From Anseranas semipalmata (Eukaryota; Chordata; Aves; Anseriformes; Anseranatidae), in NCBI GenBank assembly GCA_013399115.1, contig VXAA01000089.1, positions 171,187 through 235,186 of the forward strand: a stretch of DNA of 64,000 nt. The letters run 5' to 3'. The position numbers and the translations under genes are program-made. Positions 1 through 30,740 of this stretch are shown piece by piece. How positions within the stretch are numbered: the first letter of the stretch is position 1; each line of letters starts with the position of its first letter. Below the pieces are notes generated by a model that worked only from the letters and a program-made list of their open reading frames with translations, was not told the origin of the DNA and searched no databases.

Positions 1-17907
<17,907 letters not shown>

Positions 17908-18235
17908 GTTGGCACAAAGATGTCCAATATTAAATTTACAGATTCCCTGATCAAACTTTAATGAGCAATGGGTTATGTTACTCAAATGCTGTTAAAAATT
18001 AATTTTGTATTGATTAATATGGCTATCTAAAAGAATGTTGTATGAGAAGTAAAATGCCTATTTATTGCTGCTATGAGAAATGTGATAAATACCCACTGAA
18101 ATGAATAAATTACCATGGAAGACAGCACAAAGAAGTGCAATAAGTTGCACATCAGTCTCGTCCGATTTTTGTATATAAAGTACCTGCTTTTAAGCCATAC
18201 TTTGTAGAAATAAACTTGTTAAATGACTAAAAAAT
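17908..18235 (+). other. EMC2: EMC2 3' UTR
   Basis: The sequence after the stop is A/T-rich and holds two canonical poly(A) signals, AATAAA at 18104-18109 and 18209-18214. The second is followed within about 20 bases by an AAAAATTACAG stretch and then a GT-containing region, so cleavage near 18230 is likely. Further AATAAA hexamers at 19087 and 19212 could serve a longer 3' end. The exact cleavage site is inferred. Confidence 0.7.
18209..18214 (+). terminator. Likely main poly(A) signal of EMC2
   Basis: Perfect AATAAA about 300 bases after the stop codon, with an upstream alternative at 18104-18109. The choice between the two cannot be made from sequence alone. Confidence 0.65.
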
Positions 18236-21200
18236 TACAGTGATTTATTGGATTGCAATGGAAGTTACGAATTTATATATGAAGATTAATAACATATGTT
18301 AGAAGTTTTTATCTTATTTGAATATTTAAGAGTTAAAGCAAGCTACAGATGTACACTTTCTGGTGACTATTTACCATGCAACAAGAAGAGATTATCAGGC
18401 ACGAATATGCTTTATTAGAGGAAAAAGTTAACGATTTTATTAATAAATTGGTATCTGGTATTGTAGTAATGGAGAAAACTTTTTTGTATACTTTACTTCA
18501 GAAGGTCTCTGGTACTGGCCTAAGGCCAAAGACATTTATCTCTGTGGCTTTGCGGGCAAATGCTTCCATGTCCACTTAGTTCTCCAATCAGTATATGCAT
18601 ATGCACTTTTTTTACTCCTTCTGTGTGTCCTTTGTTGTACATATGTTCCACATCATGAATTTGAAAACCATCTGAATGCAGGGCTGCATGCTGGTCTGTA
18701 CTGATTTTGTACCTGCAGTGTGGCTGCCCCCTCACTCTGGTGTACACTGTGGTATATGAGCTTCTCTGCGGTAACCGAGCCTCACAGCACTGTAAGGATG
18801 AGGCAGTTTGTTCTACTGCCTTGTACATACAGGTGGATGCAAGTATTTTTACAGCCATTAGCATGAAGGATCTGGTGCACTGTAAATCTGTGTCATGTTT
18901 GTCTTTTAGGAGCTTGCTTATTTACTCAGATAACTAGCCAACTACCCTAATGCATGGATTTTGCAGTTCAAATCATTTTGGCTGGTGTTCATATGTACGC
19001 TGTGACAGTTCAGTTGCACAGCTATTGTTTCACTTATCACCGCTTCAGTCAGATTACGTGACAACAACATATCCTTGACAAATTCTAATAAAAATGTTGT
19101 GGTGTCATTTTCGTGATTGTTGTCACCACCCAAGCTGATGGGGTTTCAAATTTTATACTGCCTGCTCTGAGTAGAACCTAAAGGTCATTGTTATGACCTT
19201 GGACTTGATGTAATAAAGCTGAGTTCTTGCTTAAAAACAAAGCAGCAACAAAAACTTCTCCTGTGGGTTCAAAGCTTGAAAATATGTATAATTGTTTGTT
19301 GCACGAATCCGTGTCTTTAGGAAACGTAAGATCTCATTCCCGTTATCCATGAAATACGTTGTTATGAGCAGTGAATACGATGGTGTGACAGGATGGGTGC
19401 TATGCCATGAGTAGATTGTATGTAGAATCTTAAATTAACTCAATTCAGTACTATTGAAATATAAAACTGCTAATACTGCATAATACTGTATTAAATTACC
19501 CAGTTCTAACTGGGGGAAATGGTGCAGATCCTTTTATAACATTAATTCACTAACTGACTTGAAAACAGTGTTTACAGATAGATTATGTATATTTCAAGTA
19601 GAAATATACAAGTAAATCTCATAGGTGACTCTATGTATTTCTGTTCAGATTTATAGTCTTTTGTTGTATGAGTGTGCCATCTAGAGTTTTAAACCCTCAT
19701 TGGTCTTGTTTTTATTTTACCTACATCTCCAATAACTTGGTTGCATTCTAAAATTAAAAATGGCGGGAAGATGTACTGCAGACTAAAATTACTTGGACTA
19801 AAGAACAGTTCAGTAATCAGAATTCATTCTGTACAGTGGGATTTTGCTTCATATACCCTTCCTAAATGTAAATCTATCTGCAGTGTTTTTTATTGAAAGC
19901 AGTACTCTAGATACTGTAGCACAAAGAAGCTTGAGTAGGTTGATCTTTTGAGTTTGTAATACAGTAGAAGTTGCATAGTGTAAAGCTTCATCTTGTTGAA
20001 AATTACCATGTTGATTTGTAGAAACCTATTTGTGCTGTTTGAGTATTTTACTGTGTGGAATTTGTAATAATGAACAGCTCACCTATATTTAGACAGTTAT
20101 ACAATGAATTTGAGTTATGCAGCTGAGGTGTATATTTTAACTCCAAGGTATTAAAAAAAAATGGCAGAGCAGAATTAATCTGTGCTGCTGAAAAGTCATA
20201 TATAATGATATAATATAATTCAGAGAGAACCTATAAAAAGGAATTTAAGCATGAGACTTGGGCATATAGTATATCGGTTTCTCTGTAAATAAGTCTATGT
20301 GTTGTTTTCAGTGATTTGGTGACAAATGTCATCTTGTTGGCTGCTTAGAACCTTCTAGTTTTCACAGCTGCTTAGCATCCTTTTGAAACTGCTTCTTAGC
20401 ACTCTGTTTTGTGCTTGTATTTTGGCATAATTCCCACGTAGTAAGGCTTACAAATTGACCTGGCAAATATTTCTGACAGATCTGTATTTACTTCAAAGAT
20501 AAAGTAAATTACTCTTATGGAAATGCTTGGGCAGTCTTTGATACAACTATTGAATTGCAACAATGGGAATTCATTTTTTTTTTTTCTGTATTCAAATGAA
20601 AAAAAACTGAATTCCTGTGTCTGCAGGGGAAGTAACTGTGTGAAATGCCCTGCAATCTCAGCAAGCAAAGGGTGTGGAAGAGAAGCTCTGATAGAATGTG
20701 ATCTTTATAAAACTCATTTTCCAGTTCTAGTAAATGATTTTATAATCCGTTGCTGACTCTGTCTTGCGTTAAAGAATATGTTTTCAAAGAATGGGTTACT
20801 TAGTTAACAAATGAACTTGATTATGTTCTGTATTGTACTCTTGACAGCGACAAATGCTGCGTAAAAAAAATTACCAAGCATGCATTCTCCTCTTTGCAAT
20901 ATGTGCTTTCATATTGTTTCAGTTGACAGAAAAAAATTGAGGCCTTCGCAATGCCGAAAGTGTAGCAATAACTTGTGTCTATATTTTGTGCTTTAATAAC
21001 AGGCTTGATATGGAGGGCTTGGTGTTACCTGTTGAAGTAAAGGTCATTGAAGAGCCAGCAAAACCTGTGATTCTGCCCTTGTAACACAAGTTACTGATGA
21101 CTTTTAAAAAACCCTTTGTCCAAATGTTATACAATGCATATTCTCTAGTCGCAAAAAGTACATCTTGTTTAGAATATATCCCTAAATCTCTTCAGTTCAG

Positions 21201-21956
21201 TGCCCAGAATATCTTGCAGTTGCTATTGGAAACTCTGTTATTAGTCAACGGAGGACTTCCTCTTGGCAGCGTTGTATTTGTGATGGCATCCATGTTTGCT
21301 AGTCATTGCATTTACAGTGGAACTTGTATTGCAGCCAGCTTTAGAAGGGAGGGGAAAAGGAAAGCAAATTAAACTTGACTTACTGGCACGAATTTGTTAG
21401 CTTCTTGTTACTTGCACCCTCATCTTCCAAGAACACCAACTGTAGCTGTAGTCAGGTTTGCAATAATAATTCTTCTTCTTGTAACTCAAGAGCTTCCATA
21501 TATTCAGCTGTAAAACCAACACTCCATTAAAATCTAAAACATACAGATTTCAGTTAAACAGTGCTATGCAACGTGCATTCACCCTGAGACTTGGGGACAG
21601 GACAGTTCTCCCACCCTCACTCAAGTTGGTATTGGAGTGGGGGAGCATTAGAACAGTTCTTTAATGTTGGGGCTGTTTCCTCTGGAAAACTACTACTACT
21701 TAAGCAGTGTTTCAAGATGTATTACTGCTCTCATTGCTCAGTGCTTGAATATAATTTTAGTACTAACAATTGTTTAATTACAGTTATTTGAGTCTTTGTG
21801 GAGAATAAAGTACTTGAAATTAGTCCTTAGTCTTATCTGGAATGACTCTGCATGCTTAGAGATTTGTATCTTCTTGGTAGGCACCAGATGGAAGTTGGAT
21901 TTAACCCAGAAACAAGTTTCAGAAATAGACAGACAGTAATCTACCTGCCTCTTAAA

Positions 21957-21990
21957 GAACAAACAAACAAACAAACAAGCAAACAAAAAA
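21957..21990. repeat. (AAAC)n microsatellite
   Basis: About seven units of AAAC with one AAGC interruption, followed by an A run. Confidence 0.9.
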
Positions 21991-24900
21991 GCACCTCTGG
22001 TAAAGTGTTGTTTTTCTGATGCTGAATGTGAACCTTTATCAGTACACTTCATAGGTAAATTTATTTTGTTCTGGGATGACAAAGTCCTCCCTTCTGTATA
22101 AAGTAGTGCAGTCCTTTAAATGCCTGCCTAGAATGCAGAATGGCTAGAGAGCAGTGCAAAGGCCTGTTCAATCCATGTGCCATAGTAAGACTTTGTATGG
22201 CAAGTCTCAAGGAGATGCCATTCATCTACACTTAGGATCCCCCAAGTGAGCACTCCTGGTGTGCAGGCACCGTGTCAACTGAAAAGGGCTGAATAAGACT
22301 GGTCCAGCACGGCACAGAGTCTGCAGAGTGGCCAGAGCCCTAGCTGGTGAATCTCCACCCCATCTTTGCACATTGGCATGAATCTGCCTGCAGGATTCTG
22401 CCCTACTATCCTTTGCACATCACTTTTCTCCCCCTTAGCAGGATTCTTGCAGAAGATTTATGCAGATGTACAACCCTACCAGTTTCACTGGTGCTAGGTG
22501 CAGAATCCTGAGGGTATTGATGGATCGGTTTGCTGGTTTGATCCTGGATCTGTGAAGATTTTGCACTTTCTTAACTTCAGTGCACTCAGTTACTAGTGCA
22601 CACCTAAAGGTCAGAGCGTAGCCTTTTGCCTTGGACTGAAAGGGCATCAGACAACAGACCTGTCCTATTAAACATCTGCAGTCCGCCTCGTTCGTTGTGG
22701 GTGTTTGACAAAGAGTGTAAGAGAGTGGATTTTATCATGCTGAAGGATGTGCACAATGTATAGAAAGATCTGTTATTTGTGGCGTTCTCGCAATCACTGG
22801 GCCATCTTTTATTGTGAAAGAGCAAGGAGTGAAAAACTTAGTGAAAACATTTCCAGATGGGAGGCCCTTTGTCCAAGGTCAACGGGATGGCTGAAGGGCT
22901 GAAGGGCCACCTTTCAGCTTGTGCGAGTCAGCATAGGTCCAGCAGTTATGTTCCCCGTAGAAGATCCCAAAGTATGGTGCATTCTTGCATTGCATAAACA
23001 ATGAGAGGTATAGGGCTATATTTAAAAAAAAAAAAAAATCCTGAAAAAAATATTTTTTTCTTCAGCCATATGTATTTTAACTTTTCAATATGACCTTGTT
23101 GATGTTAGGGTTCGTCATGCAATTTGGCTAGCATGGAGTCATCTGCCTCAGGGCTGCCAGTGGAGAAAGACACATTTAGAGCGAGTGCTCCCTTGGGAAG
23201 AGTTATTGATGGGCTTCCATCATTACAGGTCATGACCTATTTGCATTGGCAATAGAAACACTACTTGCCCCATAGACAGTACTTGCTTAAATAAGATTCC
23301 TTCTAAGATTAAGGCCAATTTTCCCCAAAGAATGAAGGATCTTTTCTCAAATTTATACTTTTTTTTTTTCTGTAGCAAGCTTTTAGGTTTTGGACATGGT
23401 GTTTGGAAGTGAAATTTTAAACCAGGCAGATGTAGTCCTCCAGGGAGGAGAGACTGCAAAAATCAACACTGAAACAGTTTTGAAAAAGTGAGCAGCAAGT
23501 AAAATTAACCATTACTTGTGTTTATTTAGGTAATTGAGCTTGACACAGTGGTGTGTCTGACAAGGTGGTTTGTGTTTTTTATTCCATTAAATACAGATAC
23601 GACACTCAAAGCTGTCACTGGCCGTCTGAGACAGTTTGTTTCAGTTTAGATTTTGGAAATCAGTAAATGTGGATAGATCATGATGTGGGCAGCAGCATAA
23701 GAAAACTACCCAGTAGGACAGCATCCCTTTCCCTGGGCATCTATTGCAGTTTGTTTTGTTTCTTAGAATCAAGAATGAAAAACATGCAAAAATATTAATG
23801 GGTCTATTGAAAGTCAGTAGATGCTGTATCCTTTTTAATTCTGTAATGTTATTTCTTTACATTTTTTTCTTTGAACAATTATGGGCTGTTTGGGCATTAC
23901 TTGTAAGCAAGCTTTATTGTAAGCTGGAAACTTGAAAGGTTCAGAAAGAGAATGAAAATTCTGAAAATAATGTAAATACCTTGGTCTGGCTGACTGAAAT
24001 TGAGATGAATTGTATATAAAATGAATACAGAATTTCTGTTTTGAACATACCAAGAACATTTAGTGAATTGTAACAATATTGTAATTGTAGCCATGCCAAG
24101 CTTTTTGATCAAAACTTCCCAGAAATGTGATGTCTGTATAGAGCCAAAAACTCTAATAAGCTTTTAAGTAAACTTTGATTTAGTTAAGTGTAGGCACCAC
24201 CCAGACCGAGGAAGGAACCTTTGCTAATACAGACATTTTACTCCTCTTGGGAAGCTCCCACATTCAAGTAATTTTGAGCCTGATTAGCCATATGAAAGAA
24301 ATGGCTACACCTATCATCAGAGTAGTTTCAAGGAACATCAAGGCTTTTCCATACACAAACCATCTTCTGAGTACAGCAGAGATGTAGATGTTGACATCTG
24401 GGAGCAAACTTAGAGAGCAAATCGATGTGCCATCACATTGGGAGAGAAATGGATGAAGAAGTCTAGCAAGAGATTTATGTCTGTTTTTCCTCAGGCCCCT
24501 TTTTATAAAGTCTGCTGGAGAAAAAGCCCTCTGTAAAGAAAGTTCATTTAGGTTGGCTGGTATCTGTGTTTCAGCTATTTAACTACTTAACAGAAAGTGA
24601 ATTTTGACAGGTGCCAGTCTAACAGGCTGGTGAGTGGCTGATGTTAGTGCAGGATCAGTATCTCACGTGGGTTCCAAGCTGAGAGCACCTCTGCCATCTG
24701 CACCGAGGTGGTGGGGCTTGTCACCCAGCTGGAACATCTGCCTTTGGGACAAGAGCAAACTTCTGCATGCCCTTTCAATGCCTAATTGTAATATGCAATT
24801 TTCTGAATGCCTTTATAATACGGGTAGTGTTTTTTAAAAAATTCCAGTGATTTGCCAGTTCAGAGAGGATCAGTGATCTGATTTATACCCTCCAGCTCTA

Positions 24901-27340
24901 GCCAGTATACATACAAATATTTTATTTTATTTTTTTAATGAGCTCTGAGGCCCTATTTCTGAGTTGCTATTTAGGCAACAAAGTAAGGGATTGAATTCTT
25001 CAAGTCATCAGCTTCCATTTGGCCTTGCTGGCACTTTTTTGATTCCAATTTTTTTTTTGCAAATCAGACCACATATTTAAGTGCTTAAGTGCCTAGACAT
25101 GGATTTGATTCTTAAATTTAGACACCAACTTTTTTTTAAATCTTTCATTTGCAAGACTCTTAAATGGAAGCAGAATGGATAGTTGTCCAAATGTCCCTGG
25201 CTGTGTATTTGTAAGCCATTGAAAAATACCTTTTCATATATGGCCATCTATGTGTCAAATCATAGGAAGAAAGCAACAGATGTATTTGGTGATTAATGCA
25301 GTAAGAATAACATTTTGAACCAAATTAATGCAAGGACAGCTGCAGAGACTGGAAATGGTAGAAGTTAGTGAGGTAAAAGGTCTACTTGAAATATAGAAGA
25401 TATAAAATGCAGTGCTGTGCTGGTCTCTGGAGCTGTGTGGTCATTTCTTCATGCTCCGTTCATTCCTGCAGCCTCTTTCCTGTTACCTCCTACCAGTTAC
25501 ATCTTTTGCTGTGGTTCTTTGGGGCAGGGTTTCTGTCCTTATGCTGTGGCTATCCATGACATGCACAAGAACTGAGAGATGACATCTAGCCACTCCAGGG
25601 TGATTGATGTTTTGTTCTGTTGTTTTGTCCCATTTCCTTTTCAGTGGTGGGTGAGGACTGCGGGCGTGTTCTTTGGCAGTGAACAAAAAATATCAGAAGG
25701 CTGCCAGATGTTGGTTATCTTCACCTACTTCAAGTAAACAAAACAGCAGGGCAGAAGGCATCAGGAGGATATCTGTCTGCCATCAGGTCCCAAGTGAGCT
25801 GCAGAAAGTGGTGGAGCTAACTCTTCGGTTTCACCACGGGGTTGGAAGGGAGGGAGCAGATAGTCTCACTTCAAACTCTCTGAATAAAGAAGACTATTTA
25901 AATGGGAAATGATATTATTGAGGACTGGCCAGAATGCAAGAATTTTGTTTTACAATAAAATTGAGGTTTGACATGTTTTTGTTCCACGTCAGAAAAAAAG
26001 CAGAAACTTTTTCATTGCTAAAAAAGCCATACCCACAAGGTTGAAATCCACACTGGATTACCAGTAACCTAATGACTGACTCATTTCCCTGGGCTGTAGG
26101 AGATCAAGATTTAAGGTTAGTTGTCTACCTGATTAAGAGAGAGACTTTGAACTGGAATTTCTCTTATTCCCGGCAAGTGACCTAACCATCATGTTGCTGA
26201 GTCAGTCTCTGGCCCACTGATGGTTGGAAAAATGGAAGAGCTCAATAGGAGAGATTGGCCAATTAGCTTTGATAGGTTGGGTTTCTCTCTTGCAAAAATT
26301 CTCTAAAACAAACTCTCTCCTGAGAAAGCTTCAGTGAAACAAATGTTTTTTTTGTGAAAAGCATGTGGCTTTCATGGGTCCTAATGACTACACTATTAAA
26401 TTGTGACCTTTCACAACCAGACTTTATGGACTTCATAATTTATTTAATGTACCGTGGCTCTGCAGTGTTGAAAACAATCAAGTAATTTACATCTTTTTTG
26501 CTAACAAATCTGGAACTTTACAGAGAATGGAAAAATGAGAAATCTTCTGTCTGTGCCTGCTCCCTTTCTTTGCTTGCGAATGCACTTTGTGTTGTATGGA
26601 TGTGAATGGGTCTGCTGAGCTTTGAGGCAGCTCAGGACAGCAGGGACAGCTGGAGGCTGCCTGGGATATAAGATTTTATGGAGATTTGCCTGTGTCTGAA
26701 AAGGCAGAGGTGGACTGTTTTATCCTGAGCAGCCTGCCTGCCTTCTCTCTGCACAGCTTTCTATTCCTGCAGTAGCTGGAGAGAAGGGTCAGGGTTTGTG
26801 TGTGGCTTTGGGCAGCTCTGGTTCCTATACCCTTTCCCCTTCTTTTTAGCTCACTGTAAGAGCAGCACCCAGCCGCTGGTCCTGGCCATCTCATCTTCTC
26901 CCTCTCTGGAGGAAGAGGCATCTCCTGAATGTGTCTCAGGAGAGGAGAATGAGGAGAAGCCGTACTTCTTCTGTCAGAGTAGACTCAAGGTGGAGGCAGG
27001 AGGCTGCTTTGGGAGTGGTGGCTGTTAAGGGGAAGCTCTTGAACAACTGATCCTGTCCTAAAGATCGAGTAAAGGAGAAGATAGCCCCAAATGAAAATCT
27101 GAGAGATACTGGGACGCTGAGCTACCTACAGGGACCAAATTCAGCCTGGGATCCTCAAGCGCAGATAGACCAGGTGAAGAAACTCCTTGCTGTCTCTGCA
27201 GAGCGTGGATCCTGGTTTTTATCCACTGATGGTTACCCAGGAAAGCTGTTATACATGTAGACATTAGCAGGGGCAGGCTTCAGCTCAGGTAATGGCCATG
27301 GCAAAGAGAGAAGCCAGGAAATATATTGGCTTGGCAGAGA

Positions 27341-27389
27341 TTTCTTTCTTTCCTTCTTCTTCTTCTTCACTTTTTTTTTTTTTTTTTTA
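27341..27389. repeat. (CTT)n and poly-T tract
   Basis: TTTC and CTT units run directly into a stretch of about 18 T. A purine-pyrimidine mirror-like simple repeat. Confidence 0.85.
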
Positions 27390-28045
27390 AACAAAGATTG
27401 CAGAAAGAGAAAAAAATCAAGAAATAGTGCTTCTGGTAATTTTAAATGAAGTTCTCTGTTGTGTAAGTAGTATATAGAAAATTACTTCTACGGCGTGTAG
27501 AGGAAGAGAAAGGTGAAAAGAAGTCCTTGCTTCTGTACGAATCAGTAGGAGCTGGAGAGATAGGCCAACCTTGTAAGTCTTACTTCTCTTGGTAGTTTGA
27601 AAGAAGAAGAAACATTGCTTAGGCACTTTGCATTTCTTCCATAGAGAGCTTAATATATCAGTAAACTAGTGCAGTGATAGCTTGAATAAACTGAATTATA
27701 TTTCAGGCATATGGATGCATCTTCATATTTTTACAATCAATTAACTTGGCACGTTGCCTCTAGTATTGTCACTTGGCTCAGAGGGCAAAGGCATGTAGCT
27801 TGTGCTGGTAAGGAAGATGCCATTTCGGTAATGACAGGTCTTTTTTTAAAAAAAAAAAAGATGTTGGTTTCTCTTACCTGCTTGAGGTTGGTGGTTTTTT
27901 TTTTTAAATATGATTTTATCTGGGTTGAGTTGATAGGTTTCCTTATTATGCCTATCCTTCCGTAAAAGATACCTGTAAATGCTGTTTTTTGTGATATTAG
28001 TAAGGTGTCTTACCTCCTGAGTCATTCAGCTTGTGAGGTTATGAT

Positions 28046-28143
28046 CCCCCCCCCCCNNNNNNNNNNNNNNNNNNNNNNNNNNNNNNNNNNNNNNNNNNNN
28101 NNNNNNNNNNNNNNNNNNNNNNNNNNNNNNNNNNCCCCCCCCC
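28046..28143. other. 78-base N gap inside a poly-C run
   Basis: Eleven C precede the gap (28046-28056), N fills 28057-28134, and nine C follow (28135-28143). The gap therefore sits within a C homopolymer (or G homopolymer on the other strand), a common site of sequencing drop-out. The real length is unknown. Confidence 0.95.
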
Positions 28144-30210
28144 GCCTTCAATAGTTTAAAATCTTTCTGATTAAATCTGTATGCAGAAAACATGTAAGTT
28201 TGCTGGAAATGATCTTTCATGAATTATTTTTCCCCTTGCTAGTATGTGGGAGATGGTATCATTTGTGATTAGCAAGAAGAAGAAGAAGCCAGCCACTTTG
28301 TGAGTTATGTTGTTGACTTAGCTTTGCAACTGAAAGCAATTCGGTAACCTAGGCTTTTTCTGCTTCAGATTTCTCAAAAGTAGAATAGGATCAATGGAAC
28401 CTGTTGTGCACAAAAAGTCCCTGGTTGTAGGTGTTGCCATGAAATTAATACAGCACTTACCAGTTTTATCCTGCTTAACATCATAAATATTGTATTACCA
28501 GTTGGCTGACCAACCAGCTACATGTGTCTGGGGAAAGAAGTAATTTCTGTGTCCAGCCACTTCGCACAGGTAACAAGAAATTTATGTCATGTGCGTCACC
28601 GCAGTCAGTGCTTAGGGTGACAGGAAAGTGTAGGGTAAGTTTGGCAGAATTCATGTACATTTTATACAGACTCCAGCCAAACTGAATTCTGTGCATTTGT
28701 TAATAATAATAGTGAAAAAAAGTTTTTTAATATTTGAGGTGGTTATTTTTTTTGCTCAAATTAAACTTTATTGTGAATAGTTGATGGGTATAAGTTAGCA
28801 TGTCTTACTAACCTAGAACTTTCATTACTTATTCATGGTTTATTTTCTATACACGTCAAGATCTTTTGATCCTGTAGTCTTAATTGAGTTTATAAAGAAT
28901 AATCTGCCATCTAGATTAAGAAATGTCATGGAAATACATTGTATGCAGAATTTTTTAAAGGATCAACTGCAAAATGATAGATCATGCAGTAAAAGATTTT
29001 GGAATAAAGTATACAAAGTGCTTGAAGGAAAAGGGAGAAGTGCTTCTGAATATTTGAGGGGTCACAGCTAGTCCTGAGTTGGATCATTCTGTATATTGGG
29101 AGTCAGATTCAGCTCTGATTCAGCTCAGCAGGAGTTTTTATTTTGATCTAGATGTGAATTTGGTTTTGTGAGTTTTAGGGCAATGATTATACTCCCTTAA
29201 AATACTGATTTGTATTTTATAAATCCATTTTAGGCCATTTTCAATTATAACCATAATTTTCTATATGTTCAAAGTGCCGTATTGTCAAGTACCTTGCAAT
29301 GAATCAGACATACAACAATTCAAGTGTTCAAAGTACATGAGAAAATAAGAAACTGATTTAAAATTTTCTCTTATTTTTAAACTATTTTTTCATCTTAAGT
29401 CTGAAAAATAAGCAACTGATTTTTTTTAATTATCATTAGGCAGCTCTGGTATAATTTATGTTAAGAGGTTTTGGCCTGTTTATGTGTGCTGGAATTTGCC
29501 AAAATTAGTAATGCGATATTCCATCTTTAGCAAGCCTATAGAGCAATAAATAATGACACATGACTGTATGTGAGTGTTGTTAGTTTAATTTTTTTGTGTG
29601 TGTGGTGTTCATGAAATGCAACGATCTTCCAACCCAAATTCTGCAGTATTAGGCAGCAAGTTGTACTCTGAACTAAACCAGATGCTGATCAGCTCTGTTC
29701 CTATTATCGACTTGGGGCAGAGATGGTAACCAGACCTTATTTGCAATGTTAACATTTGGAACAGATTAACAGCAGTTAGGCTGAAATGAGAAACCTCCAC
29801 TTCACTGAAAAGGTTCAAAACATGTAATGCTGTAAAAATCAGGACGTCTGTAGTATGTTAGATAGGAATAAATAAGTTAACTGTAGGCCACACTTTCTCC
29901 TTGCAGGATGTGTTGTTTCCAGTTTATGAGTGGCTCTTTTAAAGGACATGTTTATGGGGTATAGTGAGATTTAAGTCCTGATAAACCATCTACTAGTATA
30001 TCAGAACTTGCTGTGTTTGCTCACTGTGAGATAGCCTTCCCTAGAGCTGAGCTGTACGGGAATTTTCAGCCCTGGGGACGAATCCCCCATGAACTTGTGA
30101 AGCTCTGAGACCCAAGATGCTTTTGAATGCCAGCTTTTTGCCACCTTCAGAAGTGAAACCAGTGAGGCGCATGACCCAGAGATGCCCAGTGGAGTATGTG
30201 GAACGTGTAG
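28144..30210. other. Intergenic, no gene seen
   Basis: A/T-rich sequence with one open frame of 78 codons (28835-29071) that resembles no family I know. A short GAA run lies near 28275. Confidence 0.55.
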
Positions 30211-30214
30211 TGGC

Positions 30215-30740
30215 CCATACCTTAAGTCCTGTGCTCAGTGTTGGGCCCCTCACTACAGGAAGGACATCGAGGTGCTGGAGCGGGTCCAAAGAAGGGCAAC
30301 GAAGCTGGTGAGGGGTCTGGAGAACAAGTCCTATGAGGAGCGGCTGAGGGAGCTGGGGTTGTTTAGCCTGGAGAAGAGGAGGCTCAGGGGCGACCTTATC
30401 GCTCTCTACAGGTACCTTAAAGGAGGCTGTAGCGAGGTGGGGATTGGTCTCTTCTCCCACGCGCCAGGTGATAGGACGAGGGCGAATGGGCTAAAGTTGC
30501 ACCAGGGGAGGTTTAGGTTGGATATTAGGAAAAATTTCTTTACTGAAAGGGTTGTTAGGCATTGGAACAGGCTGCCCAGGGAAGTGGTTGAGTCACCATC
30601 CCTGGAGGTATTTAAAAGACGTATAAATGTAGAGCTTAGTGATATGGTTTAGTGGAGGACTTGGTAGTGTTAGGTCATAGGTTGGACTAGGTGACCTTGG
30701 AGGTCTTTTCCAACCTAAATGGTTCTGTGATTCTGTGATA
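30215..30740 (+). mobile_element. CR1 LINE 3' end, relatively young copy
   Basis: An uninterrupted frame (30182-30652) carries the C-terminal CR1 block: [20 protein letters not shown], then [56 protein letters not shown] and [13 protein letters not shown]. It is followed by the 3' UTR (GGTTGGACTAGGTGACCTTG) and ends in two units of the 8-bp terminal repeat ATTCTGTG. The 5' end is truncated near 30215, as is usual for CR1. The intact frame and closeness to the familiar consensus suggest a recent insertion; it encodes no complete enzyme. Confidence 0.93.

Larger units (their letters stand above)
18236..28045. other. Intergenic region downstream of EMC2
   Basis: No gene is supported. The stretch is mostly A/T-rich. 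A more GC-rich patch at about 22090-22700 and another at 26560-27250 contain no recognisable exon. Open frames of up to 114 codons (18520-18864, - strand) have no known domain. There are simple repeats at 21957-21990 and 27341-27389. Confidence 0.6.

Noticed and set aside
18520..18864. 114-codon open frame on the - strand just after EMC2
   Set aside because: No domain or homology recognised; it is flanked by ordinary intergenic sequence.
30041..30460. 139-codon open frame on the - strand
   Set aside because: It is the antisense shadow of the + strand CR1 and its flank.
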